64,000 nucleotides of DNA from contig OZ316897.1 in the NCBI GenBank assembly GCA_973895155.1, forward strand, positions 14,012,001-14,076,000. Direction: 5' to 3'. Below, one piece after another: positions 34,401 to 47,299 of this stretch; positions within the stretch are counted from its first letter, which is position 1, and each line of letters starts with the position of its first letter. Source of the DNA: Marsupella aquatica (lineage: Eukaryota; Marchantiophyta). The position numbers were made by a program, and so were the translations under genes. Below the pieces are notes generated by a model. It ran no database searches and had not been told where the DNA came from. It was given only the letters and a program-made list of their open reading frames with translations.

Positions 34401-36277
34401 CATCCGTCTAATTTCGTTTAGTACTGCACATCATTTGTCGTAAATCACACACCTTCCCAGTTCTTGCAAGCTCCCTAATTCCAAATTTGCTCATGGTTGT
34501 CTGAAAGGCAACTAATTTTCCTGGATCACCAGTTAGCTGCAAAACGTGCATTGTGGTCAAAAACAACTTGGATTATATTGTCCCTGTCACATTGAACAGC
34601 TTCCTCTCCGCACCTTTGGCTTCAATTGTATTAGTGTCCCTGAGGTTTCCTACGATCCAGAAAGTAGTTCAAAATCAAGAAGCATCCGAAGAGCATCTGG
34701 TATTGTTTTGATAGTCACTTTGAAAATTTGGTTGGAAACATGTGATGATCTTATGAAATTTACATCGGAAGTGCAGCGTCGTGAATTACGAGGTGGAATT
34801 ATGTTGAGAGCTTACTTCAATGGTCAGTGAATCTTCAGCGACGTCAACAATACGGCCTCTGAAAATTTGCACCAAGCTATGTACCTGTTTGTAGACACAG
34901 TTACTGTAAGTGTTGTTGAAGAATTTATAACCCACATTGGCACATTAACCTTGCACAGTGATGGTATGATGTATTCGAAATAAACAAACTGGGTAACAGC
35001 ACTGGTGACGAGCTGGACAAGCTGATGCTTCAGTATTCTTCAGGTTTGTGGCTAATACAAGTTTAGAGAGTTCGATACTTGACGTTCTCTATTAGGAACA
35101 CATAGCTATACCCAACGGACTCACCTCTACACGTTGCTGTGCTGATACGTTGATTTTCAGTAGCATCAGTTCTCGTTCAACCTTTTTCTCCTTTGTAAGA
35201 TCTTCAACCTGTACGAAGGTTAGGAAGGAAGATTGAAATGGGTTAAAAAAAAGCAATTATCCACCACGACGGGAGTCTCCATGCATTCCTCTTTAGAGCA
35301 AGAATCGATATTCCAATTCGGCTTTATAAACCCTCACAATCCAACCATTAATACATACAACACAAGCAGACAAGAAACCTCCCCTTAAACCCCTTCTAGT
35401 CCGAGGAGTGGATCGTGAACCCTAAACGCTAAACCCCTAAGATTGCTTAGAATGTGGCCTTCGAAAGCAAACTAGCGATTATCATGAAGGTCACTAACTA
35501 TAATGTGGCCCTAATCCACATGCGATTTAGCCTCTAAGAGTACACATGTCACCTCCACAACATTTCATCTATCTTCGCAGACCCCACTCTCACTGACCCC
35601 TCAAGAAAAGAAGGGAGACCGGGAAGGAATTGTAATCGTTGCCACAAATGCAAGATGATGTAGGTAAACCGTAGTGCAAGAGGTACCTGGCGCACGTTAA
35701 CGAGCTTGTACAGCTGCTGCATCACCTGCTGCAACACAAGTTCCGTTCCAGTGACAACAATAGTGAACAATGCCTTATCTCTGTTCAAGCCCACAGCCAG
35801 AGACTCAATGTTATAGCCTCTGCGAGCAATCACGCCAGCGATTCGATTGATCATTCCACTCTCGTCGCCCACAAACACTGAAATCGTATGACGCCGCACC
35901 CTGTCGTAGACAAAGAGGTTTAGAAGAAGAAAGGTCGATCCTCCAACGATAGAGTCCATCCATTATGATGCAAAAACTCCAAAGCTTCCAGGAGGAGACC
36001 TTACGTACCCTTGAAAAGATCGAGTAGGTGCCGTGTCTGGAATTCTCGGTGGCAAAGTTGCCGCGCATCGTGGAGCAAGGGATCTCCGGTATCGACATTG
36101 CCCAGTGGACGAAGACGGGATGGACTGCCATCCATCTTTAAAAGCCCTCCTTCTTCCTCCACCTCCAGAAAATTGCACTGATGACGACGTCCGCTGTTCC
36201 AGCAGCTGGAGCTGCAGCGCAAGCGAGCTTCGAGGAGAGATGGAAGCTCTCGCAAGGAGTTGCACGGCTGCCTCCAT
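31456..36277 (-). CDS. Acetolactate synthase (AHAS) regulatory small subunit, plastid-targeted, 12 exons
   Basis: Regulatory subunit of acetohydroxyacid synthase, the first enzyme of valine, leucine and isoleucine synthesis in plastids; it binds the catalytic subunit and confers feedback control. Exons in transcription order: 36277-36009, 35900-35687, 35208-35125, 34884-34816, 34536-34453, 34159-34019, 33596-33507, 33356-33252, 33045-32923, 32124-31972, 31805-31740, 31551-31456. All introns have GT-AG ends and the phases agree, giving 497 residues and a TGA stop. Residues 1-~88 are Ser/Arg-rich, as in a transit peptide. Two ACT-domain halves follow, as in other plant subunits: [17 protein letters not shown] near residue 96 and [17 protein letters not shown] near 323. 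Each continues with a LYKLVNV/LLKLIDI helix, a [16 protein letters not shown] strand and an ELARTGK/EVARTGR end. [11 protein letters not shown] and QVLDAHWG link the halves. Length and architecture are normal, so the gene looks intact. Confidence 0.95.
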
Positions 36278-36440
36278 TGTTGTGCTGCTCGTCTAGTCGA
36301 TCAGTTTGCTCACGAATATTGTGAGGACTCTTCTCAAATTGGAACAAGAGGAGATCGCTGTACAGAGTCCACCTTTGACAGCAAAACTCACTCAGTCTGG
36401 ACTTTCGAAACCTTGACGGACCGCAGCCCCACCTTATCTG
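36278..36440 (-). promoter_or_regulatory. Probable 5' UTR and promoter of the ALS-subunit gene
   Basis: Sequence upstream of the ATG at 36277. No clear TATA box was identified. The region ends where a tandem repeat array begins at about 36441, so the promoter is either very short or extends into the array. Confidence 0.4.
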
Positions 36441-37085
36441 CTCAGATGATGGATGATATTAGGGGCGAGTGAAATGTGACACAAAACAATACACTCTTCT
36501 TTGGAAATTGGTATATCTCTCAATTCTCAATGAAATTTGAATCTGTATGCTGAAATAATGGATATGATAGATGATATTAGGGGAGAGGGAAATGCTGAAA
36601 TCATAGATATGGTAGACGATATTAGAGGAGAGTGAAATGTGACACAAACCAAGACGCTCGTCTTTGAAAATTAGTAACTCTCTCAATTTTTAATGAAATT
36701 TGCATTGGAATGCTCAGATGATAGATGATATTAGAGGAGAGTGACATGTGACACAAAACAAGACACTTGTCTTTGGAAATTGTTAACTCTCTCAATTCTT
36801 AAACCACAAAGGCACCTATGAAGGGCTAAAGGTTACCCATAGGTCTCATTATACACTGCGCAGGTTCAGTTTTAGTAGGATCGTGCTTGTGCTCCACAAA
36901 AGATACTGAGTACTCCAACTTTTATGGTGAATAGTGAGGCAAGGAATGGGTCTTTTATAAAGGCAGGTGTGGTTTAAGAATTGAATCTGAATGCCCAGAT
37001 GATAGATGATATTAACAGGGAGTGAAATGTGACACAAAACAAGACACTCTTGTTTGGAAATTAGTAACTCCCTTGATTCTTAATG
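36441..37085. repeat. Tandem repeat array upstream of the ALS-subunit gene
   Basis: Four to five units of about 110-130 bases share gatagatgatattag, gagtgaaatgtgacacaaa, 'gacactcttctttggaaatt' and ctctcaattcttaatgaa. The fourth unit is split by a 171-bp MITE-like insertion at 36803-36973. Confidence 0.82.
36803..36973. mobile_element. MITE-like element copy 2, inserted in a tandem array
   Basis: A 171-bp insertion with ACCACA/TGTGGT ends, flanked on both sides by TTAA (36799-36802 and 36974-36977). The host repeat unit resumes on the far side, so the boundaries can be read directly. The interior is related to 25959-26155 in the opposite orientation. TTAA duplications are typical of piggyBac-type transposition, but assignment to that superfamily is only suggested. 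Confidence 0.65.
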
Positions 37086-38569
37086 AATTTTGAAAGATAT
37101 CAGAATAGTTGGAAAGATCTGAGTGTCCTAGCAGCTTCTCAACAAGGTATAGTATGCTGTGAGCAGACTGGAATTTTTCCTAGTCAGAGAGGGAGAGTAT
37201 TGCTAATGAGTGTTGTTAATGTTTTTTTTTTTTAAAGTTTTGCTGGCTTTGGTATTACTATTAAATTTGTAAGAGTCCATATGGCTAGCGAGTTTGCTAA
37301 TTAAAAGACTAGTCCCAAATTAAATGGGTTTTACTAACCAGTTTTTGGCCAGCTAAGGATTGAGTTTGCTAGGGAAGTGCAATTTTTCCTTCATAATAGG
37401 AAGTTTTTTTCCACCTAACAGGAAGTTTTCTCCTATATGTTTGCATGCCACAATAACCTCTTCTAATGAATCCAAGAAATGCAGATTTCACAGCACTGGA
37501 ACAGAGATAGTCAAGGTAGAAGTTTGCTGATAAAGAACCATATGAAACAATAAGAATGCACAGTGAGTGATAATATAAGCTTTGAAAATTCAGAGTTGTC
37601 TGGATTCTTAATAGAAGTTGGCCCTATGAGACTAATTGGAACGATATGTCCAACCCTCTTTTATCAAACCCAAGAAATAGCCTATTCTTTTGTAAATGAA
37701 AGGAGAAACTGAACGTCAAAGTTAACTGATAAAAACCTTTTGGACTTACAAGAGTGCTCGCAAATGACATGTGAATGGTATCACATTCCATTAGGACAGT
37801 AAGGCTCACAAGTTAGCTCGATCCAGAGTGTTTGGCAGTCTGTTGTAAAGGCAAAAGCCCATATAAGCATTTTGTCAAACTGGGACAGACTGCAATGAAA
37901 CCCATGTTTTATGCTCAAATCAGCCACAAACTATTATATCCAATCCTGCCATTCTGCTGGATGGTTTGTTTACAAAAAGCTAGAATGACTAAAATGAATG
38001 GCTCTATGCTGAAAAATACCTAAGAACTCACTTCACTACTTTAAAATTCCAATGGACTTGACAAATACGGCTCACCTTGCCCATAGCCATGGTAAGATCA
38101 CATCTAGCACAAGTCATAAAATACATGAAAGAACCCATTGCTCATCATAAGGAAATTGCCAGCGGTGGTTGTTTGGATGATAAATTGCATGAGATTGCCT
38201 AGTTGTGGTTGTCAGCTACACTGACATGTCCTGTTGGGTTTTACATCCTTACTGTCAATGCCATGCACAAGAATACTGAGTGAGACTTGAACACAACAAC
38301 TACGGTCTGGTGTACTTGCTAGTGTATTGGAGCCAAAACTTGGAATACCATTTTGCCAACAAAACAAAGTTGGGATAGTCCCATCTGAGCAAGAGTCATG
38401 TTTCAAAGGGGGCACCTAGGGGGCATCATGCCCCAATGTTGTTGGGAATGTTGTACTTCCATGAGAGTATCTGACCATGAGTTTGTGATGCAAGCAAGAA
38501 TAATTCATGACGAAGGGCAATCTCAAGGCTCATGAAGAGCCTCGGGTACACCTGCCCGCTCCTACTGCC
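37086..38569. other. Non-coding region
   Basis: AT-rich sequence with no gene recognised. Short frames of about 60 codons occur but have no domain content or splice partner. Confidence 0.45.
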
Positions 38570-38705
38570 CGCCCCCTCACAATTTTTTGAATGTAAAAAA
38601 CAACATGAATGATCCCCACTTTTTGGGTGGGGTGAATGTTAAAAACAGGTTTTGAACTTGAGACCTCCCACTCCCCAACTAAGCTATGTTACCAATGAGC
38701 CTTTC
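38570..38705 (-). mobile_element. tRNA-derived SINE-like element
   Basis: Read on the minus strand it has an A-box match (TAGCTTAGTTGGGGAG) and, about 20 bases on, a B-box-like AAGTTCAAAAC, followed by a non-tRNA body. The sequence differs from the SINE-like copies at 16.4 and 21.8 kb, so it would be a separate family. Confidence 0.5.
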
Positions 38706-41700
38706 CCCAATGAATTTGTGTCAATGTGCATTTGTGCCAGGTATTTAACTTCAAATCAGATCCAGCACAAGCGCGCAGCGGGCAGCATTTATGGGGTAAT
38801 CAATGCGGAATAGCATTAATTACCCTCGAGATTGGCTTTCGTCGTTAATCAATAATATGGATGATGAAAATACCATTCAATGGCATTGATTCTTGTGTCC
38901 ACTAAAGCCAGGTTGCCAATTGATTTCAGTTTCTCTCTTCTCACTAGGTGTGGAGGATGTAGGTCTTGTGTTTTAGCAGATGAGGATCAAGCTTGGGGTT
39001 TGCTGGGTGCATTTCTTGGATTCCATATGTGATCTGGATCTAACTCGAGAAGTAATCCTAGTATGTAGATAGATTATTTTTATTTTGAATCTTAAATGGC
39101 AAAAGATAAAGCCCGGATGGACCTGCAAGTTGTCCATGAAGCCCTGATAGATAAATCAAACCTACATGGACCGAACCCCATTATTTAAGCTCTGATCTGA
39201 GCTGTTCTTTTTCATCAAGATAGAACTTGTAAAGGGGAAAACTAGGAAATAATATATATAGTGAGAAAAGAATGGAAGAAGGGCATAGAAAAATATACAT
39301 GGGTATTTCAACTAAATATATAATTTCTGGAATAACAAAGAAGATATATGGAGGCGTAATTATTTAGGTTCAAAATGGATAGAATAACAAAGAAGTTAGC
39401 CGTCATTAGCTGAAAGAATAACAAAGAAAAAGGGGTGGGGAGACTGAAGCAAAGATGTGCCATTACAACAATGTCCATATTAGATTTGTGGATTGTTGCC
39501 ATGATTCCCGCCCAAATTACAGTGTTTAGAGGGTAAAGTAATAGCAATCAAGGCTTTTTTTCAAGAGACAATGGTGACAGCAAGTTAACATGTAGATCAT
39601 GCCTTTGGGATCATGGCCAATATTCCTCCAAGGATGTTAGTTATCACCCCACTGAATAATATTATTATATATTAGAATATTGTGCAACAATCAATGGCAC
39701 ATAACATAAGTGCAAAATCACTCATGCTGTTGAACCCCATGTGTATTGTCAGGTCATACACATCAGACTTCTCATAGCCCTACCTCTTCTTCCCCCAAAC
39801 ATTGTGTTTTGAATGTGTGTTTGATATTACAAATTTTTCAGTCCCAATAAGAAAAATTTGGTTCAACTTACTAGTAACTTGTTGTAGTAACTTGTCCAAT
39901 ACAACGCCCAAGGATTGTGTTTGAATGAGGAGTTGTGTTTGAATAAGATGTTGTGTTTGAGTTGAGGGCTGCATTCAGAGTATAGTAGAAGCTCCACTGG
40001 AAGCCTATGTGATGAGACAGACATGCTTGGTACCTGTGTAATCTTCCTTGCATCCTCCTCGGTTGTCATTGAATGTTGGTCAGCCTACCTGGCCAAGGCC
40101 AGTCCAATATCTTTAGATGGAGCATCTGATTCTATTGTAGCTTTTGTAAGCTTGTCATGATTGCAGTTGATTTTGGTAGTCATTGTAGTTGATTTTGGTA
40201 GGCATTGTAGTTACCTAACACGGGGTAAGCAAAATTTGGGCTTTGAAAGACTTATGTATTCACATCAATTGTATAGTAAGGTGTTTAAATTCTTTCACTT
40301 ACAGGTGATTGAGTGGGTACTGGCACTCACTGATTTCCAACTTTCCCAATAACAGAGGGTCATTGTAGATAGGACTAAGATGTGCTAGCTACCAGACAAT
40401 CAAAGGATAATAGGGTACTAACCCAGTACTAAGCATCAGGGCTGTGATTGATTTGTGTAATGCATCAGGCAATGCATTTAAATTAACTTCACTCAATAGG
40501 ATAGCTATTTGAGTGACTTAGTTTAATAATTTCAGTGTTTGAATAATTTAGCTAGTACAACTTTCTGAAGGGAGTATATTATTTGGGAGCCCGTTTGGGA
40601 GCAGAAGAAACTTGAACACAAATACACTTCTGTCTAAGACACATCAATTCTATGCCTATTAATCTTGCCTACACCCTACATTAATCTCAGAATGCCAAAA
40701 TTCAAACACATCATCAGAAATCCAAAATCCAAAAAGGGAGGCTAGACTAGGACACAATGCTCGCCCCGGGTGCTGGATTCAAATAGAAAGCCCCATGGCC
40801 CACTATCCTAATAGAGTGCCAGTGGGGAAACATGGTTATACTTACATTGCTCAAGTCAGCTGGAAAGTGCATGAACCTGTCTTCCATAACTTGGATAAGT
40901 GCATGGGACTATTATGTGTAATCATAGGCTGCACTAGTGAATAAATGTCAATTGGGTATCCTGTGCACTTGTGGGTGTATACATGTATCCACAAGTTGAC
41001 AGCCAGAAAGGTTGGGAAGAAGTAATTTGACTTATCACATCATGCAATATATATACACCTCACACTTAAGCATGGTGGACTAATGTCCTCTGCATTGAAG
41101 TTAGAATGGATCTTGCATTTATGCAATAGCAATAGTTAATCATGTAGCACCCTTAAAAATAAAAATAAAATGTAACACGCTTGAAAATGACAAATTCAGA
41201 AGGGAAGTTACCAAAGCTCCAAAACTGAAAAACTCCTGCTAAGGAACGTGGATTTCCACACTTCTGTGTACCATCCTCAACGAGCGAATAGATGAATCAG
41301 CTACAATAGTACTGTAATTAGTTAATTGATTTATTACCGAGGCTATTAATCAATTAAATAATTAACAACATTAATTTTGAAGGGTTCTTCTTCTTATCTC
41401 TGTTCAAGCGTCTAATCAAGTGCTGCATTAGAGGACTGAACAAAGACCCTTTCGCTACACGAGAGCTTTAATACAAAGAAAGTTGCAGAAACTCAAATAA
41501 ACATATGGCCTCCTCCTTTCTAGCTTCCTCTACTCTGAGGAGACCCACCCACACGACCGACCTACTTCTGAATACGCTTCTACCCAGGTGATCCCTTGCT
41601 ATATAACCAACTGAGAGCATGGTGCACCGAGGTATCGTCGTAGTTACGAACATTTTACAAACACTCCTCGATGTCATGATCGGGAGCAACTCTCAGTTCC

Positions 41701-42102
41701 TGAACCTGAAGCTCAAAGTCCAACACGAGCTGGTCGAATTGATAGTCTCTAGTGTTGGACTTTGAACGGCAAGACAACACAATGTCGAGGAGAATGATCG
41801 AGCTGAAGACGACCAAACTCCATTCAATCGCCGAGAAAATGTGGAGGCACCGACTCTAAAACCAACAGCAGCTGGTGGAAATGCTCATCTGTTGGGCATA
41901 AAGGCGGTGCACATGGTCCATTCAAGCAAGATCGGTAATTATGTAGCTGGGACAGTCGAGTCGAGTTGAGGAGTGTGGTGATTTTGGTTGATGAACAGTA
42001 GAGAGATCGAGAAAACACGTTGCACGGACATTCATTGCTGGGCATTGTGGAGCCGGCCCCAGTTCGATCGATCATCCGTGGGTGACCAGCTGCGTGGATC
42101 GA
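38706..42102. other. Non-coding region downstream of the bHLH gene
   Basis: No gene recognised. Includes further copies of the 'ttgtgtttgaat' repeat family at about 39,790-39,970 and 40,600-40,820, and a short tandem (gttgattttggtag with ttgtagttgattttggtagg) at 40,165-40,215. The rest is AT-rich. Confidence 0.45.
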
Positions 42103-45100
42103 CTAAGTGTCCGAGTCGGAGCTGCGAGGAGATCCAGACTCCATGTCTTCATCCTCCGACGATTTGTCTGCATTTTTGCTGCCCGAGTTGTCGTTGTTCT
42201 GATTATTCGTGTTGGCCTCCTTCTCTGCTTGCGCAACCAAAACCTTTAGAGCGCCTTCCATGTCTTCGAAGTTCGGCAGAGCTGTGCATGGTGCTGCACC
42301 TTTCTCGTTCGACGGCCAGTAGTCGTCAGTGGTCAGCACCTGTAAAACGACATACGATAATCTGCACCTGTCAGATCTTGCTTGTCGGCATGATTGCAAT
42401 CTCGAACTTCGTTGGAATGAAGGACAAGGACAAGTTCAGATGACAGGTTACAGTCTGACCATCGATCCTGATCCAGTTACCGTAAATTGATAATTCCTCA
42501 GATGGCAGTGCACAAGACAAAAGCACCCAAATTGGCCAGTCTTATGCTGCACTGGACCAAACACTTGGCTCTTTTCTGTTGAAGGGATTTAATCGACCGT
42601 TCTGAGAACATGAACATGACCGTCAACAAAGCTCACTTTTCGAGTTACTTGTCGACAAACGCTCGAATATCGTTTCCACTTGGAAATGATCGTGTTGAAC
42701 GTGGGTCTTGTTTTAACACAATCATCAGTCACAATGTAGGCCCCAATCATCGATGTTCTAAGATAAAAATGCAATGCACCATCGTCTGGACTCTGGAAAC
42801 CAAGGATCAACGAGCAGGTTAGGGCCAGACCCCTACAGGTGTGTTTTCTAGAGGGCCCTGGAAAACTCGCAAGACCGTAATCAATTGGATCCAAAAAGGC
42901 CCGAAACAACGATCTTCACTAGGGACCAGGCCTGCCATCCCGCTGTTCATGTACTGACTGTTTGGTAGCAAAAACGAACTTTCTCGTTTTCTGTTTCGAA
43001 GTCAAGTGCACTGCTCTACATGCACTTGTGTCGACAGACTGATGGTAGGAGTTAGGCTTCCCTCCGGATTGTCAGTGGGAACCAACCCCAAGATCATCGG
43101 TCCTACTTCTACAGGTGGATCACGTGAGGCGGATCTTTCTGCCATTTTGGCATTTCTACATTACATGCAACGAGAACCGACAACATAGCGTTACTGTACT
43201 GAACCAGCATTCAGTGTCAGGCATTTCAACAAAGCCTGACCCGGGTTCCAGAAGTATCTGGAGAACAGAAAACCCCAACGGAGACGTTTGGAACTGTGCG
43301 CTCTACCATGGCTATCGATCGACTCTAACAAGTACATTGCCCCAAGAATCATAGTTCTTTGATATCTACTTCATCTTTCGATCCTGCAATCCCCAATTTT
43401 GAGCGGAATGAGCGAGAGATCGTGAATGTTGCAATTGAAAGTGGATCGTTACACTTACTTTGACTTGAAGTTGCAGAAATTTCACGTAGTTTATTGCCTT
43501 TTCCAGCATTGTTACCAAGTCAACCTGTAGTAAAACATGCAAAATAGGCTTCTGTAAATGTCACAATCGCTCTTGAAGGATTACGGAACAATAACATGAA
43601 TATGATCGAAGCGCACTGATCTGCGTTCGTTATCCACTTTCAGTAGCTAAACAAAAGTGCCAGTCTGAATGACAAAGTTCACTTTACGAGAAAAACGTGT
43701 ACAGACAGGCCAAACGATGTGCATGCAGCGACGTAGTCCGAAAATGATAACAAAATTATCGGCATCTTGCTCGTCATTGCTTTTTTGAAACTCTCTGATT
43801 GACACAACATTGATTACACTTCGCGTTTTGAAGCGGCCCAACAGTGAGAAACTAAGTTTGTACCTTTGAACCATTTGGAACCAGGTCTTGCAATACTTTA
43901 AGTCGCTCGCTGATCCGCTCACGACGCACCTGCGCATGTAATACACGGAACAGAACCAACGACTCTATCAGATCTCGTAAGAGCGGAGTTTTGTGTAAAC
44001 TCTGAGCGAGAAGTCTGAGCTCAAACTACAGTTCGGTACGAAAGCTCCACAATATTCGAGGTTTCAATCTTATTTAGCCAATTTGTCGCTGAAATGCTAT
44101 ATGTGCAAAGCACTGTTCTCTTTATTGGCATACAAGTATGAGGTGCGCGTTAGAGTCTGAAAGAAGAAGAAACTTACTCGAGCTGCAATGCTCTGGGGGT
44201 CGTTAGCGCTGCCTTGTCTGGCACGCGGCTTCAAATTTGTATTGAGAGCCGGCCCGACGGCATGTCTGGAGCTAGACTTCGTGTACGGTAGGACGGACCC
44301 AGTGACACAGGAGTCTTGGTCCTTGGAACAGGTGGATGTGAGAGAAGAGGCCCATGAGGATGAGCGCTTGAGGGCGACAGGCAGCATCGCTGCCTGTCCA
44401 TTCTGAGTCTCCTGTACATAGACAAACCTCACAACGTCAGGGAACATCGTTGCTAGAGACTTTCGAAGATGTCATGACGCGTGCTCTTCAACATCCCACA
44501 GGCTTATTATGGGTATCTGTAATGATATTGAGGAACAAGAGGCCGATTCGGTCCGGAATTTCTCACTGACAGTCGTTCTATCAACGAACAGATGAACCCT
44601 TGGTGGCAGTCAGAAACTTCTCGAGATCCTAATTCGAAGATCACGATCATACTGGTGTAAACGTCTAACCAGACCCGCATCACACATTAAAACCAAGCTA
44701 TTGTAGTAAAGCTCGTAAGCTATCACGGGTCTTCTAAGGGCTATATGTAAGAGTACAATCTGTGCAAAAGAAACGTAACTATGCAATGCGTCGAAAAGGT
44801 TGAAGAAGGGGTAGCATTCCAATCTGTCGTATCAACCTATGAGACGCATGCATACAATCATGCATATATCGTGAACACTAAGTTTAGCTTACCATATGGA
44901 GGCGCTTGTGTGAGGTGCTATTGCCGCGTTGTCCGATACTCATCTGCAGAAATCGCTTCCTCGAGTCGTCCCCAGAAGTTACCAGGTCGACGGAGACAGA
45001 TTGCTGTCCAACGCTTGCATTAGGTGGTGGCCAAGTCGAATCATACAAGCCTTGTCCATCATCTTTAGCTCCCAGAGTACTGCCGGTAGTGTAAGGGAAC

Positions 45101-46410
45101 CGTCCCAGATTACCTAGGCCTGGATTACTACCAGAGAAATCTTTGACCCCAGTTCCAGTTCCAGCAGCAGCAGCATTGGTGGGCCATTTCCTCAAGCTTT
45201 CAAGAGGGTCAACCTTTTTCTGCGTAGAATACAAATAGCTGTGTGAACCTAAGACGGACTCCGACGGCGATATATTCAACGCTGAGTTACCGGATAACGA
45301 CTCGAGCAATAATTTCGGGCTGTTCATGTTGGAATCACCAAATCTTTGATTCGAAGCAGTTGTGTTCATTATTGCGCTACTATCTAAAGTGGAACTAGGA
45401 GAATTATGGTTGAAGAAGACACGGGAATTACTGCTCAGGTAGCTCTTGTCGTGATCCATTGGGGAGATGCTATAGTTCTTGTGCTGCAAAAACAGCCCGT
45501 TTGCCACATTATTGTTGCTGGCTTCCGTGAGTCCCGCCGAAGATTGGCTCATCTGAAGGCCCGAAAATCCCATCGATGACAAGTCAGTAGAGTTGCCAGA
45601 GTTCGCATCAAGCCCGGACATTTGATTCTGTATCTTCCTTGCCATCGAGTCATACACCGAGGTAGCCTCAAAATTGCCCATGCACCGTTCTTCTCCTAGG
45701 TAGTCCATGTTGAATTTCGATGCGTCGAGGCACGAAGAAGATGAGAGTGCCGGAAATGAATGGCTGTACGCAGGGAGACCGCTCATGTTGGGGTTCAAAA
45801 GCCCAACTGACGTGTGGTCTTCGTCCGACATCGACTGCCATGACCTTCTTTGGTAAGATGGCAGTGTAGCCGTGTGATTCATAGAAGCAGTCGCCGACGG
45901 GGAATTGTGGAGAGGCCACTGGTGCATCAGTGAGTCTCCCGCTTTCGATGTTCCCAGCAGCCGAGACGCGTCGTTCCCCAACGTGTCACTGGACAGGAGA
46001 GAGGTGTCATCCATGGACCCGGAAGATCGTGAAAGACTTTCCTGGGCCCAGCTGTACTCCGAATCACCTGTACCCCAGATCGAGCTTTTGGGATGGAGAA
46101 AATTGGCCGTGGGGTTGGCAGACGATACATCGTTCGAAAGGAGGCTGCCCGATTCGAGATTGTGCAACTCTGGAGGAAGAAGGTCACTTTCGGGCCCTGA
46201 GTCGGACGAAGAGCTTGCCAGTCTTGCTGCAGCAACTTGTGCACTGAGGAGATTCCCGGGGGATCCGTCATCGTACTCGCTAGACTCCTGATCACATTGC
46301 CATGCTTGGAGTGACGAGTGAGTTTCTTGACTGGGGCTTTTGCTGACTTGAAGAACACCTTCCATCATATTGTTGCTTCTCCTGCCACTCAGAGTAAGTG
46401 TTCTAATCAT
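42103..46410 (-). CDS. RSL/RHD6-like bHLH transcription factor, 5 exons
   Basis: A nuclear DNA-binding regulator of the plant bHLH group VIII; members of the related RSL class control tip-growing cells such as rhizoids and root hairs. Exons in transcription order: 46410-44893, 44411-44178, 43929-43864, 43524-43459, 42339-42103. All have GT-AG introns in phase 0, giving 706 residues ending at TAG. The first 500 residues are Ser/Asn/Gly-rich with no domain. The basic region begins near residue 567 (KPRARQGSANDPQSIAAR, then RRERISERLK), followed by helix 1, VLQDLVPNGSK, and helix 2, MLEKAINYVKFLQLQVKVL. The C-terminal ~70 residues are acidic. The intron positions that split the bHLH (after AAR, GSK and QVK) match the exon logic of plant bHLH genes. 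A second Met lies at codon 15. Subfamily placement is by eye and needs a tree. Confidence 0.93.
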
Positions 46411-47290
46411 GGTGCGGCTCTGTGCACTTATTCCGTGACGTTACCCAGTGTCTATGAACTAAGTCGAATCGACTAAATACCTAAGGAAGTGCGAGAAATC
46501 ATTTTGTCGTCTGAATCTGGCAACGCTAGCCATATAAAGTGTCAGCTTTGTTTGAAGACTGCACCGGTGGACTGAGCGGATAGGCTGCTGAAGGGCTCCT
46601 GCGAACAACCCAGCTGAACTACTTCTTCTTCTTCACCCAACAGTCGAGAACCATCAATAGCTGCTACTAGTTCATGAATATGAACTCACTCCCGCATCCT
46701 GAAAATTTTGGCAGCAGCAGCGTCACAAACTCCTCCTGCATCCTGGAAACTTTGGCAGAGCCAGTGCATCAGTTGAAGCCCTCGAAAAATCTGAACCAGA
46801 ACACCATAGAAATGATAGGGCAGAAAGACAATGTGAAGCATGGGGAGGGAGACAGGGACAAGTGAAGCACTCCCAATTGATGAGAGACTTGATTAGATCT
46901 AGGGAGCGAGGCGGAGGCGGAGCCCCCGGAGGGTGGGGTGAGGTTTTCGCTGTGCAGCGGAAGGACGTGGATAGCCTGTGAGGGATGGGAGATTGGGGGA
47001 GGGGGAGCTAGACACGACTAAAGCTTGCTAAAGGCAATTACGAGTGCCATAAACATGGTACCTGAAGTTGAGTTCAGCAAGTTGTGTAAGAACTTGGAGG
47101 AGGAGGATGAGGGGAGGTCGGAGGGCCTTCTCACTGTTGCTTGCACTGTGGGGTCAGAGTGTCGGAGGTCGGGCAGTGTGAAGAAGCAAGGTGCACAGTA
47201 ATTCATGCATTCCTAGCGCACGCTGCTCTAGCAGGATCCTTCCCAGGCGCTTCAGGTCCTAGTTAATCGCTTCTGCTTGTCTGGCCTTCA
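46411..47290 (-). promoter_or_regulatory. Upstream region of the bHLH gene
   Basis: Presumed 5' UTR and promoter. It contains a GA-rich, GC-richer patch at about 46,900-47,000 and no reading frame I would call a gene. No core promoter element was identified with confidence. Confidence 0.35.
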
Positions 47291-47299
47291 ACTTAGGAG

